Shown here: in pieces, positions 1 to 11,025 of the stretch
Layout of the letters: every line of letters starts with the position of its first letter
Position numbering within the stretch: position 1 is the stretch's first letter
Assembly (NCBI GenBank): GCA_003313425.1
Contig: NHZP01000001.1
Coordinates: 1,860,001 to 1,924,000 of the forward strand
Source: Pseudopyrenochaeta lycopersici
Taxonomy: Eukaryota; Ascomycota; Dothideomycetes; Pleosporales; Pseudopyrenochaetaceae
Direction: 5' to 3'
Length of the DNA stretch: 64,000 bases
Position numbers and translations under genes: made by a program
The notes under the pieces: model-generated
The model's database searches: none
Seen by the model: the letters and a program-made list of their open reading frames with translations, nothing else
Told to the model about the DNA's origin: nothing

Positions 1-1343
1 TTGAATCTTTGTCTTTACCAGCTACTTGTGACAGTAATACATGAGATACTCGCCGACTACATTGCATATATGTGAAAATTAAACTATGATACTGCACATC
101 CAATCAAGGAAATTGTTACACGGTAAGGATACCCCAATTAACAGATTCAGTCATGTGGAATATAGCAAACAACGCCCAAAGCCAGTGTTGGTAGTGAAAA
201 GTAGAGTTCGCGGCATCTAACTCCTCACGTTAAACCGCAAAGATTAACATTCCTAGAAAGATATCAGAATTAGCTATCCTAGTGACCTGAACGGAGCTAA
301 ACTTACCCTTTTGGAGGAAACTCAGTCATCAACATAGATTGGGTATCTCTTGGTCGGCATCTATGTTACGGTCTCCAGATGTTCATAATGAGTTGTGCGT
401 TTGAAGGTGAGTGATTGAGGCAATCGAGATGTTGATGACTCAGCTCGCTGTCTTGGTGTAGACTATCGATGCGAGATAACACAACCGGAGGCAAAGTTCT
501 TCTCTTAAGATGTCCACGAGAGAGTGGAGGTCCGTTGGTTCTAGCACTAGATCTGTACCTTTTCACTCTCATAAAAGAGATACCTGCCTAGAGGCTGAGA
601 AGCTTATTTCATCAGAGCACAATGCGCAGAGGACGCCGTCACCAGCTCCAGATACAAATCAAAAGTATCCTTGATTTCAAAGAATCATCGCCAGAGTTTT
701 GCTGGGATATCTTCTGTTTTCTTGCGGTATCGCGGCTGCGCTGGATCGTTCGCACGACATGCGAGGATCATACTCGAATGAGAGTAGCGAGTAACACAAG
801 AGAAAAGACTGTAATTTCTACTTATAGGGTTTTGGTGGCTCTTCCCATGCGTAAAACGACGTGTTGGCCATAAATGATGACTTAGGAATTGAGGGCGCGG
901 CCGAAAGGAGCATGCGGCTCTGTGCAGCGAGTCAGATTGTAGTGATACGGCAAAGAAGCACATGATGTTCAACCTGCAGGAAGGCGTGCAGTCTGATTGC
1001 AGCGTGCATGCATGTAGCTGCTTCCTTGATGGACAAGGATGTGGCTTGCTTCCAGACCAAGACGTGACCAATGAGCTCATGGTACCCATGCACGGAGTAC
1101 AAGAACGAGTTAGGGCTAGATCTCGAAAAGTCCAGTAATGCTAGCAAGAGTTTATGCGACCCTGACTATCAGTCCCCTATGAGTCAGATCGTATTTCTCA
1201 AACCGCGAATCGGCGCTTTACCGAGAGTTCAGTGAAGGCTTTGGTACTAACGTGGTGGCCATAACCCTAGACTTGGAGGTTGGTGCCTGCAAGATTTCGC
1301 GGTCTAGATAATCCTTCGTTATGGCGTTCGCTGACAACAGGTC
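1..1343. other. gene-free left edge
   Basis: I see no supportable gene here. Open frames on both strands are short, have unbiased composition and show no family motif. The right end is the presumed 3' side of the coiled-coil gene that stops at 1344. Confidence 0.6.
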
Positions 1344-3177
1344 CTAAGGCAAACTTCTGTATGCAGACACAGGTTCATGTTTTTCTAGCAAAGCTGTTGT
1401 CTGAGGGAGGGGCTCAACGCTAGGGTATGGTTCGCTCGGGTGCGATACAAGAACTGGGCCGTCGCTTTCATCCTCGATCGAGCCTTGGTGGTATGACTGA
1501 CCAAGACCGAGCATGTCGTTTGGCCACTCACTCAAGGCCAGAGAGGCCCAATCCGGGAAGCCAGGTGTTTGATTGATGATTTGTCTTCTTAGAGCGTAGA
1601 CCTCTCGTGGTGATATACGAAGTTGATGCAATAACCATCGATTTACTCGATCCCTGGTGCTTTCGAAACTGATAAGGTAATCGCTGAAGATCGATTGGGT
1701 GTCACACTGCTCTTCCAGAAGTAGCAGAGAATCTCCTTCTTGCAACCCAGGATCAAGATAAATGTCATCTGGAAATGGTCTGGGCTCGTCCAGAGATTCA
1801 AACAGTGTGTGCGGTGCTAAGCCTTTCAAGCTTTGAGATATTCTTCGATCTCGAGTCTCTAATTCTTGGGAGTGGGTGACTTCGGATTCTTGAGTTCCAA
1901 CAATACGAACAAGGTCTGCCGGTGTCTCATTTTCAGCTTTATCGTCCATTGTTGCACTACTTCGGTGCTTTTTGGAGTAGTCTGCTGTGTCTGTAGATGG
2001 ATTCGGCTTCCGCTTCTCCGATGTTTCCTGGCCAAGTAAGGTCTCCGTATACCCGCTTTCCGGCCGCAATGGTTCTTGACCTATGCTGACTTGTTCCCCT
2101 ATAAGTGTACCATGGAGCAATCCGGCTTCTCTTGGTTCGAGGTTAGTCCACCCTCTCCCACCACCAGATGTAGAGGATGCTGTGAGGGCCTCGTATTCGA
2201 TCTTAGATGGTACGCTTTGTTTAGTTGTTGAACTGGCGTTGAGCCGGAAAAAGTGCTCGAACTTGTTTTCGATACTCAGGTACTTCTCTTCCAGCTTATG
2301 CTCTTCTGCACCCAACGCCACCTCCATGGGTTCATATTCTGACTCCTTCGGCCCGACAAGATCTCGTGCGGTCTGTGATGCTTCGAAGAGGCTAATCAAC
2401 GGTCCTTCATCGGACGGTATACCACCCGTTATACACTCACGAATGTAATTAATTAGAAGCATGTCACACTGTGACACACTATCTCGTAGTCTTTTAAGTT
2501 GTGTGCGTCTTTCCTGGACTTGAAGACGCATTCTAATCACTTCACGCTGTTGGTCAACAAACTCCGATAGCTCATCGATAAACTTCGTGTAAAGCTTATA
2601 AGCTGCCTCATTCAAATACTCGTTTGCTTCAATCTCCCTATTGAACAATGTAGGTGGCTGCGGCGCATCAACAGGAGGGGGTGGGGGAGGGGCTGGGAGG
2701 GACGGTGGAGGTGGAGGTGGAGGATGAGGGTGATGTGGTGAAATGGGCCCCGTGCTTGGATTATCATGCTTAAAACTTGGTGGCAATGCTTTTGAAGGCG
2801 ATAGTGATGATGATGGAAGTCGAGCCGCTACACCATCGCCCTCTGGCAGTCCTAATTCCTCTGGAAAATGTACTGTCGGTGACTTTAGGATTCCTTTTGG
2901 TTGGAACTGTGCTGCAGGCAATGAAAAATAATCGGCAATGGCCTTTTCAGGGGACTCATCGCTGACGAAAATGTCATCAAGCCTTGGTGAGACAGGACTC
3001 TGCTCACGAGGTCGCTTCCGCTCGGACTGCTCCGCTTTGATCCTTTGCTTTCTGGTTAGATTGTGAATGATACCGTCCATCATAAACCGAGCCTGTACAT
3101 GTCAGGATACTTGGGAAACAATGGTAGACATGAGTAGTTACCGTAGGCTTCGGCGCTGGCTCTGGAGGTGTCGACAT
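1344..3177 (-). CDS. coiled-coil / poly-proline protein, module 1 (CC1)
   Basis: The function is unknown. I model two exons, 3177..3142 and 3092..1344, giving 594 aa. The 49-bp intron has a GTAACT donor and a TACAG acceptor, and it joins MSTPPEPAPKPT in frame to ARFMMDGI. The protein has a basic N-terminus, then a GILKSPTVHFPE segment near residue 80. That segment resembles the GILR-PT-FPE motif I remember from other ascomycete proteins. A poly-proline block lies at about residues 135-155 and a long predicted coiled coil at about 180-295. The C-terminal half is acidic and disordered. It contains a short helical segment with RVNRWLL near residue 495 that recurs in the other three CC proteins of this window. 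No signal peptide or membrane segment is visible. The gene is divergent from a DUF6590 gene across 484 bp. The reading frame is intact and long, so I am confident it is a gene. A scaffold or adaptor role is only inference. Confidence 0.85.
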
Positions 3178-3661
3178 CTTGGTGGAGCCGCTCGCTCGCC
3201 AGGCATAATCTCAACCAGTCCGACTCTTCTCAATGGTGCACTGTGGGTATAAGTTACGCGTCCCTAACCGCGATACTCGAAATGCTGCTTGTGGAAGTAT
3301 CGAGATGATGCAGAGAGCGAGGCCGGGAGCTGAGGTTCGAGAAGGGCTGGCCCATGCGTCAACCAGGGCTGCAGGTAGCTTTCATCCCACCAAACTCAAT
3401 CCGCCCCACTTGGCGCACATGCATCGTTTAACCCGACCACCCTGTCGGTGTAACACCAACCAGCCCATGTATTGGCTTATCAACTGCATGTTTCTGCCAT
3501 ATGCGAGCAATCACGAGTCACACTATCCAAAATGAAGCACAGTGCGCCGGAGAGAGGCTCTTCCTTAATCCTAGCCGGCCCCGTTACCCCTCACCAGCTC
3601 TTCACCCTCCCTATGCCCTTGTTTTACTCCCCCGCGATCGACGCGTTGCGACTATGTAGAG
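3178..3661. promoter_or_regulatory. shared divergent spacer of module 1
   Basis: This is the 484-bp spacer between the start codons of the divergent CC1 and DUF6590-1 genes. It must hold both promoters. No clear TATA box or known operator was recognised. Confidence 0.55.
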
Positions 3662-5155
3662 ATGCCCAGTTATACGCCTTGGACTTGGTCGGCGCCTCAT
3701 GGACGCCATTACTCATACCTTCTCGCAGATGATGGTGCAACCATACTTGAAACTCTTTGGGCGGGACATCCTTCTCCCAATCCCGGAAATACAGAGGCCA
3801 CAGTAACCGTTGCCTCGACACAAGAAACTTCAGCTAGGTACATTCAATCTGGGACATGTCATCCCAGATTCATGTCTAAAACCATTAAGATACTACACCG
3901 CTCATCACTAAACTAGCACTCCGAGACACGTCGCGCCAACTGCATTTACGCCACAATCATCGACATCATTGCCACGGGGCTCGCCGACTGGGAACTACGT
4001 GGCAAGACCATCCAATTTTACCTCTAGCTCCAGTACTGCAGGCACCGCAGTCCTTCGCTCCGTTGAGAATGAGGGAGCAGAAGGCGATGATTGCGATGAC
4101 GACGAGTATGAAGATGAAGCAGAAAGAAGCTCGCGGATTGACTCTCCTATTGCAAATAGATATAGCACAACGTATTCCTCGAATACACATCCACTTCAAA
4201 GCATCCCCACTTCACAAGCTTCACGGGCCTACCAGACCAGTACTATGTCGCAAACTTCTCAGTACATGGTTCCTACATACCCCTCTTCATCAGGATTCCA
4301 ACCCTCTAGGACAACCAACCCTTCGTCAATCCAGCCATCAATAGCTAAGCCTACAATAGCTACACTACCGCCAGACGTGCAGGCGAATCTAGACTATCTC
4401 AATCGGCGATACATTCAAACAGGTCCGGATCAAAACGTTGCAGAACCATTAGACTCTCGTAAGGCTTAGTATAAGTGATCTAAATGCGCATATTCTAATG
4501 ATTGTAGGATATCGACGTGTCGCAAAGCAACATCACGCCTTTTTCTTTGTCCCCGGCCGAGTAAGTTCCTCTCATTCCGTTGGTTTCGACTTACAGTCTG
4601 CGCTACGAACCCTTTCAAATTATCTAACCTTACGCAGGTCTTCAAGATGCTCTGGACCGAGCCCGCTGGTCAAGCTAACCCAGGCAAAACCCGAAATTCT
4701 ACGCACTTTAGTACAGTATGGTGTGGAGAGCAAGCATATAGTGAGATAAGACGCTTTGTAGTGGTGCGTAACAAGGGGACTTTCAGTCAGTGCATGTAAG
4801 TTCACTCATTCATAGCCACCTATGCTGGCTTCGAATAAGATACTCATTCGCTTGTAGCCCAATTCAAACCTACAAGGGCCGCGGTGCTACCAAACCGGGC
4901 CTTGTTATGCACGATCACGGTGTGATACACACATCTCCAGAAGCACCAAACTTAATGCCCGGAGAAAACCTCACAAAATATTCAATACGCGTAGAGCCAA
5001 CGGCTACAGAAATCCTCGAACCCCAGAGTCGAGTAAACTATGGAAAAGCATATGCTGTCGAACACAATGTCAAGGTGCTTGACGTTGGTATGGTCGTAGA
5101 AGGCCATCGCTACCTTATTGCAGCGTATTTCGATAATGCCATGCGTGGTGAATGA
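3662..5155 (+). CDS. DUF6590-domain protein, module 1
   Basis: This is a fungus-restricted family of unknown function. I model five exons: 3662..3837, 3917..4458, 4508..4560, 4638..4795 and 4858..5155. All introns are GT...AG with matching phases, and the product is 408 aa. The N-terminus (PWTWSAPHGRHYSYLLADDG) is Trp/Tyr-rich, as in the other copies here. A low-complexity Ser/Thr/Pro linker follows, with an acidic DDCDDDEYEDE patch. The C-terminal domain starts at about residue 251 with FFFVPGRVFKMLWTEPAG. It continues with IRRFVVVR, the turn PIQTYKGRG, an HGVIHT strand and the hallmark SRVNYGKAYAVEHNVKV near residue 370. Introns split the domain after GR (phase 0) and before PIQTY (phase 2), exactly as in module 3. 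The family name comes from memory of this pattern. The gene structure is well supported. Confidence 0.85.
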
Positions 5156-6802
5156 TCACGGTAGTAAGCTCTGCACCATACGCAGGCTTCGCTTACCTCC
5201 TGGTTCTATGTTACGATTTCATTGTTTCTTATGTATCTATCACTACGTGTCCAACCATACGGGCGACGCGAGTTCTGAACGGCCAGCTTTGGTGTAAAAT
5301 CTTCCCTTCCCATCCTTATGATTTGGAGTATTTTCGTTCTCTATATATCTCTTAGCGCCATTGTTGTGGTCTTTGCAGACAACACTGCACAATATCTCTG
5401 TTTGCATTTCCAATCACGCATTCTGAGTAGTCATAATGTCGTTAAATTTTACGTAGAAATTTATATAGTGCCCTGCCCTTGTCTTTTATTGCCTTTCAAG
5501 CAATCATGACTTAATTTCCTGCAATAACCGCGGGCTCGATTCGCATCCGACGGCTTCCCGCACGCGCTGTACGCGAAGTTTGGAGATGTTTTCTATTCCA
5601 ACTTGAAGCTACGTGTTGTCAACTGTAGACGCTAGCACTGTGTGTATGAGTTTGATCAGTGCATGGCTTTCTTAACGTATCTACCTGCTCATTGGCCAAA
5701 GTGCGACCTGAGCACACTTCAAGTGTGGCAAAAATAGCTAACAGGCAAGTCCTCGACTCAGTGGCGACAAATGTTGAATGGGGTCTGACTTTTTGTTTTT
5801 GTGTTCACTCATTAATCCGCCAATTCGGGCACAATTATAAGCCAGCCCTTTGACGTCTCTGCAACGCTGTCTGGCCACCTGATTATTCATCTTGCTTTGT
5901 TTTAGTGGGTTTGAGATAATTCAGAGATTGCAAGTATTTGAAAATACCTGACAGAGCATTTATGGTCTTCGTACCATGCTGCTTTTCAACACTATGTGTT
6001 GAGGGTATTTGGTCTGCCATTTTCCTTCTTGTTCCCAGGGAAAATTTGTTCTTAGTTTTAGCTGATCCTCATTTTCAAAGTTTTTTTCTTGTGATAATAG
6101 TCCTTAGCTATCTAGATCTTCTTTAATCGGATAGCTCGAGGGAGTAAAGTGATTTGACTGCTCGTGGCGCTGCAAGGAATTAGGATTGGAACGGCAATCC
6201 TCCCAGAGAGCATGGAAACTATCCCTACATTATGGCACGCGGCCTGAGGCCAAATTTACTATCCATGGCAATTGGGCATGAAGGGCTTGGATCCACAATG
6301 CCGAAGCTAATGCATGAGATACAAATCGTATTCGCATAGGTTACGTAGATAACTAAACTGACTTCCGCTTCCTGCGCCTAACAACACAAAAGCCTCATTG
6401 TGCTCGTTCAATTTAGACCAAAAAATTACTGTGTGAAACTCACGAAGGAAAATAATACTAAGAAGTTTCCATAAAGCACGTGCTATGCCAAAGCAAGCAA
6501 CGCTCCGTTATCAGCGTTGCGCTCCGTATCTGGCAATCTTGAAATCTGACTTCAAACGCTGCTCAGCTGACCGGTCACGAGGTTAACCATTGAAGAGTCG
6601 TATTGTTGGAAAAGTGTGTATGACGGAGAAAGAGGGACCGAATAAACTAAAATTTAAAAAGAAATAAATCAAACTGTAAGAGGCAGTAGAAATCGTTGAT
6701 GTCATCAAGGGACATGGATCAAAAAACCTATAGGCGTAGCACACATATCAAGTGTGGCTTTATGACGTTTCTTACGTATTCATAGCGAAAAGGGAACGGT
6801 CA
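5156..6802. other. gene-free spacer between modules 1 and 2
   Basis: This is 1.6 kb between the convergent 3' ends of the two DUF6590 genes. Only short frames with no recognisable motif were seen, so I call nothing here. Confidence 0.6.
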
Positions 6803-8520
6803 TTACTGTCTTCTCTTACCGCGACTTCCATGATATCGGTCGGACGTATGTGAGCTTGATCTTCGCTGATTAGTTCGTTGAGGTTCTGGTTCATGTATAT
6901 CATCTTCTGCGCGGAAATTGGTCGTACTATTTGAATATATGGGTTCGTTTGATACATGAGACTGAGCCTGATGGATGCTTGCCATGTTCTCATCGATGGT
7001 TGACATGCTGGAGCCGCTATATGCTGTCTGTCCCGGCGGTCTCATGTTTTGTATCAGCTGTGAAGCTGAAGTAGCGCTTGATCCAGTGAATGATGACGCA
7101 TTAGTGCGAAGTAATGTTCCATGTGTATGATTCATGTGACTTGTTGAATTTCTCGTCGGCCACAACGCCTCGCTCCCTGGAATACCCCAATGCGAATTGA
7201 ACTGAGCGATAAGTTTCCACTCATCATCAGGGTCTACGCGGCCAAAGTCCTCGACCTTGACATTGTGTTCCACTGTGTATGGTTTTGCGAAGTTGACTCG
7301 AGACATGGGGTCCATCGTTTTCCATTGCCTATTCGCAATGACGCGAATCGATTCGCCCAGCGGCTTTTCACCAACTACTTGTTCCGAGGGAAGAGGCGAA
7401 GGCTCCTCGCCGGTGTACATGATAGCGTGGTGGTGTTTCACTTTGTTTGGGGGCACGCCCCTGCGGCCATAAGTTTGAATGGACCTGTCAAATCAGTAGT
7501 GATATCGAGTCAGAGATACTAAAGACGTACAAACACGTGCAGCAGTCATGTCCTTCGCGAACTACTACAAACCACCGAATCTTGTAAAATATGCCTTCAC
7601 CAAGTGCAAATGTGGCAATAGTCATATTCTGGGTCAGGTCCCCAGCTAGTTCTGGCCACAAGACGCGGAACACTGTCCCTGTCTTGTAGAAATCGTAGCC
7701 AGGGTATCGAACTTGAAAGCCTGGATTACGGTCAATGCATAACCGCCAAACTGAAGGCACAATCACTGACTAGGCCTGAGTCTTTCGTATCGGCCGTGTG
7801 TCGCCAGAGTTGCATTAATTCTCATGTGAGGTTGCACTCCCAATTGTAGCAGGTCTGTTGGAGTACTTCCGGCATCCGGTCTTAATATTACGTTTCGGCC
7901 GACATTATAGAGTATTATCTCGTCACTTGGTCGAGGAGTAGCTACTAGCTGTGTGAAGGCATGACTGGATACCTGACTTGTATCAAATTGTGAATTCTGA
8001 TATATGTTCGGGCCGGAAGTCTGGTAGTAATCCCCGACGGGGGGATATTGTGAATATCCAGTGTACGAGCTTGGGGACATTTGTGTTTGAGGATTAGTAT
8101 TTTGGTAATTCGCATATGCTCCAGTCGAACTCGCGTAAGGGAGCGATGTGTGATTCGGATAGGCCATGGGGGGATTACCCGAGCTTTGGCCTGCATTATT
8201 ATTTGCTCCTTGCGGATCAGCAATGGACAGACTAGAGAAGTCTCTTGCGAAGCTCAAGTCACCGCCTGGTGCGCTCGAAACGCGACCATGAGATGGTCCT
8301 GACCAAACATTGGATGTTGGCGCTACCCCGTTTGTATCGTGGCTAAGTGCCGAGGCTTGTTAGCGGAGCGTTTGGGCAACACAAAAGCCTTTGCATACCC
8401 TGCTGTGGTTGAAGAACAGGCTATCTCACAGCCATCAGCATATACAAATACATTGCGAACCGAATCGTAACGGTAATACTTATTTCGACTACTATCGAAC
8501 TCCCACTCCATCGGAATCAT
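6803..8520 (-). CDS. DUF6590-domain protein, module 2
   Basis: I model four exons, 8520..8399, 8342..7771, 7720..7531 and 7484..6803, giving 521 aa with consistent phases. Two donors are GTATGC and GTACGT, and one is the weaker GTCAGT. The N-terminus (MIPMEWEFDSSRNKYYRYD) is the Trp/Tyr-rich type seen in the family. A Ser/Asn/Gln/Tyr-rich linker spans roughly residues 50-215. The DUF6590-like domain begins at about residue 232 with FQVRYPGYDFYKTGTVFRVLW. It continues with IRWFVVVREG, SIQTYGRRG, HHHAIMYT and SRVNFAKPYTVEHNVKV near residue 360. This copy has an extra tail of about 140 residues, Ser/Asn/Arg-rich and ending in a basic GSRGKRRQ. The intron before SIQTY is shared with the other copies, whereas the intron after GR is missing. 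The function is unknown. The gene is divergent from the CC gene starting at 8899. Confidence 0.85.
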
Positions 8521-8898
8521 TGGGGTGCACGGAGCTTCTGCTCCTGCTTTCCAATCGCCCAGTTATATGCTTCATTCTATCTGACACGTAATGCGGCTCC
8601 AAGAAGAGATATGCTCAAGCAGAAATGGTGAAGGTGGTGACAGGTCATTCCGCACTTGATTTGTGGCGTTTCCGGTGAATGTCGGCGCATGTTCGTGCTT
8701 GCTTTTTGCGGCAGGCGCTCATGACAGGCATCAAAATGGCATGGCACCCTTGCTGCACTAGCCAACACTAGCTGAGACTGCTTTGGCTGCACCACATCTC
8801 TCGACTCCACACATTCACACCAGAAGATGCGGCCGAGGTCCTGCAACAGTGATCATCATACTCATGTTTGGGCCAGACTACCCCCACGGATCATTGCC
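8521..8898. promoter_or_regulatory. shared divergent spacer of module 2
   Basis: This 378-bp spacer separates the start codons of DUF6590-2 and CC2 and is the shortest of the four. It includes a stretch rich in CACC and CTGC words. No defined operator could be recognised. Confidence 0.5.
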
Positions 8899-10481
8899 AT
8901 GGCACTCTCACTCTCCCATATGTCCAAACGTCGAGACCGACAGCTCCGTCAGGTAATTCCCTTGCGGGAAGTACGTGCAAAAGAAAGAGGCTGCTCACTC
9001 TGCCCAGGTCAACAGGCATTACTGAGGGATCAAATGTAGCGTACAGAGACACTCCACCCCTCTATCATGCCAAACTGGAGCGGACGCTCGACCCTACCGC
9101 TCCGCCATTCATCTCTACGTTGCCGTTTGGGGCCCCTATCGAAGGCCATATTCCATTAGAGCAACCAGTGGGCGATACAGGCTATCAACAAAAATTCCAA
9201 CACGCGAGGTCGCTTGATGATGAAGGAAAGCCTTCCCTGTCGGCCGAAGCTGCAGATCCACCTCACAAGGCGCTCGTTCGGATATGGATGTCAGCAAGGG
9301 CACAAATTGCAGCATTGAGAGACTTTATACTTGCGAAACGCACTGAAGTCAAACGAGAAAGGTCCCAGCGCTATCTCCAGGAGGAAGAATTCGAGAGGAT
9401 AATGGAGGATTTCATGAACATTGTCAATACTATTACTACCCAAGATCTTGACTTGGAAGCCAGATACGCCCTCAACCGAATCTCTCAAGAGCTCAAGAGC
9501 TGTAGGAAAGACCTCGGAGCCCTACGTAAGCGGGCCGCTACGATAGAGGACATTCTTTCGAAACATGAGTATGAATTGCAGCGAGTCGAGGAAAATGTGT
9601 ATCTGGATTTAGATAACGAGTTGCGCCAAAGCGAGCCTACACACGGGCTGCGAATTCAACCAAACTCTACGCATGCAATTTCACCAAGCGGTTCCAGCGA
9701 TCACAAGCATGTAGGGCTACGAGACAGACTCTATGAACGGATGGGCGACATACGGATACACCTTGAGCGCCTACATAATTTTGAATATGATCTTCGGGAA
9801 GAGTTAGATCAAAGAGATTTCATACGAGCGTCTGGGGAGTTTGAATCTACTACAGACTACCAGTTCTTTGAGCAAACAAGCGCTGAGAGGATTAAGATAC
9901 AGCAAGATCTTGAACAGGCTCAGACTGAGGTGCAGAGCTTGAAAAAACAGTGCCTACAAAACGGAATTGAATTCGAGGAGCCTAGCTTTTCAGATTTTCT
10001 CGATCAGCTTGAGACGGACAGCTTTGCGTCGACATTCCAAGCGTCGACATACCAGCTTGAAGAGCCGCCAAATTCTTCCAGTATCATCGGCGCATTCTAC
10101 AACGCCCATGAGCGCGTAAAGCGATGGCTAAAGGAGCCTGCAGGTTCAGGGAACTCTGAAAAAGAGGGGACTAAGCCAATACCGGAAAATATGAGAAGAG
10201 AGTTATCGTCATCAGACATCGTGTGGATAACAGCACCAAACGCAATTAAGCGCCCCGCATCCATAGGAACTACAGGAAAGTATGGCTCAGCCGTCCACGA
10301 TCTACCGAAATGGAGGTACGGCCCGCGACCTGGTTCGTCGCTTCTGGAGGCTCTGCTGTTGGAGTCAGCTTCGACGCCCTTGGGGGCTTACAAATGCCTG
10401 CCTGGCAGCAATGTGGTGTTCAATACTAGGCGGTTATCGCCTTGTTCCAGCTCTATCATGCATATCCGCGATTCGTCCTAA
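8899..10481 (+). CDS. coiled-coil protein, module 2 (CC2)
   Basis: The function is unknown. The long open frame has no ATG before its coiled coil, so a short first exon is likely. My preferred model is 8899..8952 joined to 9027..10481, with a GTAATT donor and an in-phase acceptor, giving 502 aa that starts MALSLSHMSKRRDRQLRQ. Other 5' models are possible. A predicted coiled coil covers about residues 105-217. A second helical block contains DRLYERMGDIRIHLERLHNF, and a third contains QQDLEQAQTEVQSLKKQ. The C-terminal segment NAHERVKRWLKEPAG (about residue 377) matches the WLL helix of the other CC proteins. Unlike CC1, CC3 and CC4, no poly-proline block is present. The paralogy is clear from layout and motif order, although overall sequence similarity is low. 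Confidence 0.75.
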
Positions 10482-10578
10482 TACGGCGGGGAGTGACTGA
10501 CCCAATTGAAGAGGTAGGCTAAATTCTAGCACATGTTTTGGCATAGGACTACAGCTGCAGGTTCGCTTTTGGATCTTG

Positions 10579-11025
10579 TTTTTAATGTCGCTTGAAATCA
10601 TGCACCCCAATTAAATGGGGAGAGATCATACTTTCTCGTACATTCCCCGTCGCCTTCCTGCCTGACAGCCAATAGTAAGTGAATTGGTTATCATGTTGAC
10701 CACAAGGCTGTGGGTAGACCGGAGGTGAACCCCCTTCATCCTTGTGAGTGTGCCACGGCCCTCCAGTGCCCATTGGCGCCGCGTCGCTTGGCTGAATGCA
10801 GTCACCGATGCCATCCATTCTTTTGGCGATTGCTGCAAGATCATACGCATGATTTGATCGACTCAAAGGCAATGTAACATGGGTTGCCTACACTTGGATC
10901 TATTTTTGAGCCTTTAATGACAGCAACGCGGATAATATTGTCCGATACGTTGCGCAAAATTGCAGGCGATGGAGCGAGACTGAAGCTGATCGGTCACATG
11001 GCAACCGCGATCAATCTTGAGAATG
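10579..11025 (-). pseudogene. possible decayed small secreted-protein gene
   Basis: An ATG near 11025 opens a short hydrophobic peptide (MTFSRLIAVAM) that stops at once. Downstream, different frames give protein-like stretches, such as NIIRVAVIKGSKIDPSVGNP and, after a TGTAG acceptor-like site, a Gly/His/Cys/Tyr-rich stretch containing GGPWHTHKDEGGSPPVY. The frames cannot be joined cleanly with normal introns. I read this tentatively as a broken small gene. It may simply be noncoding DNA. Confidence 0.2.

Noticed and set aside
685..1089. 134-codon minus-strand frame near the left edge
   Set aside because: Its composition is not protein-like, it overlaps other random frames, and it has no motif or splice context.
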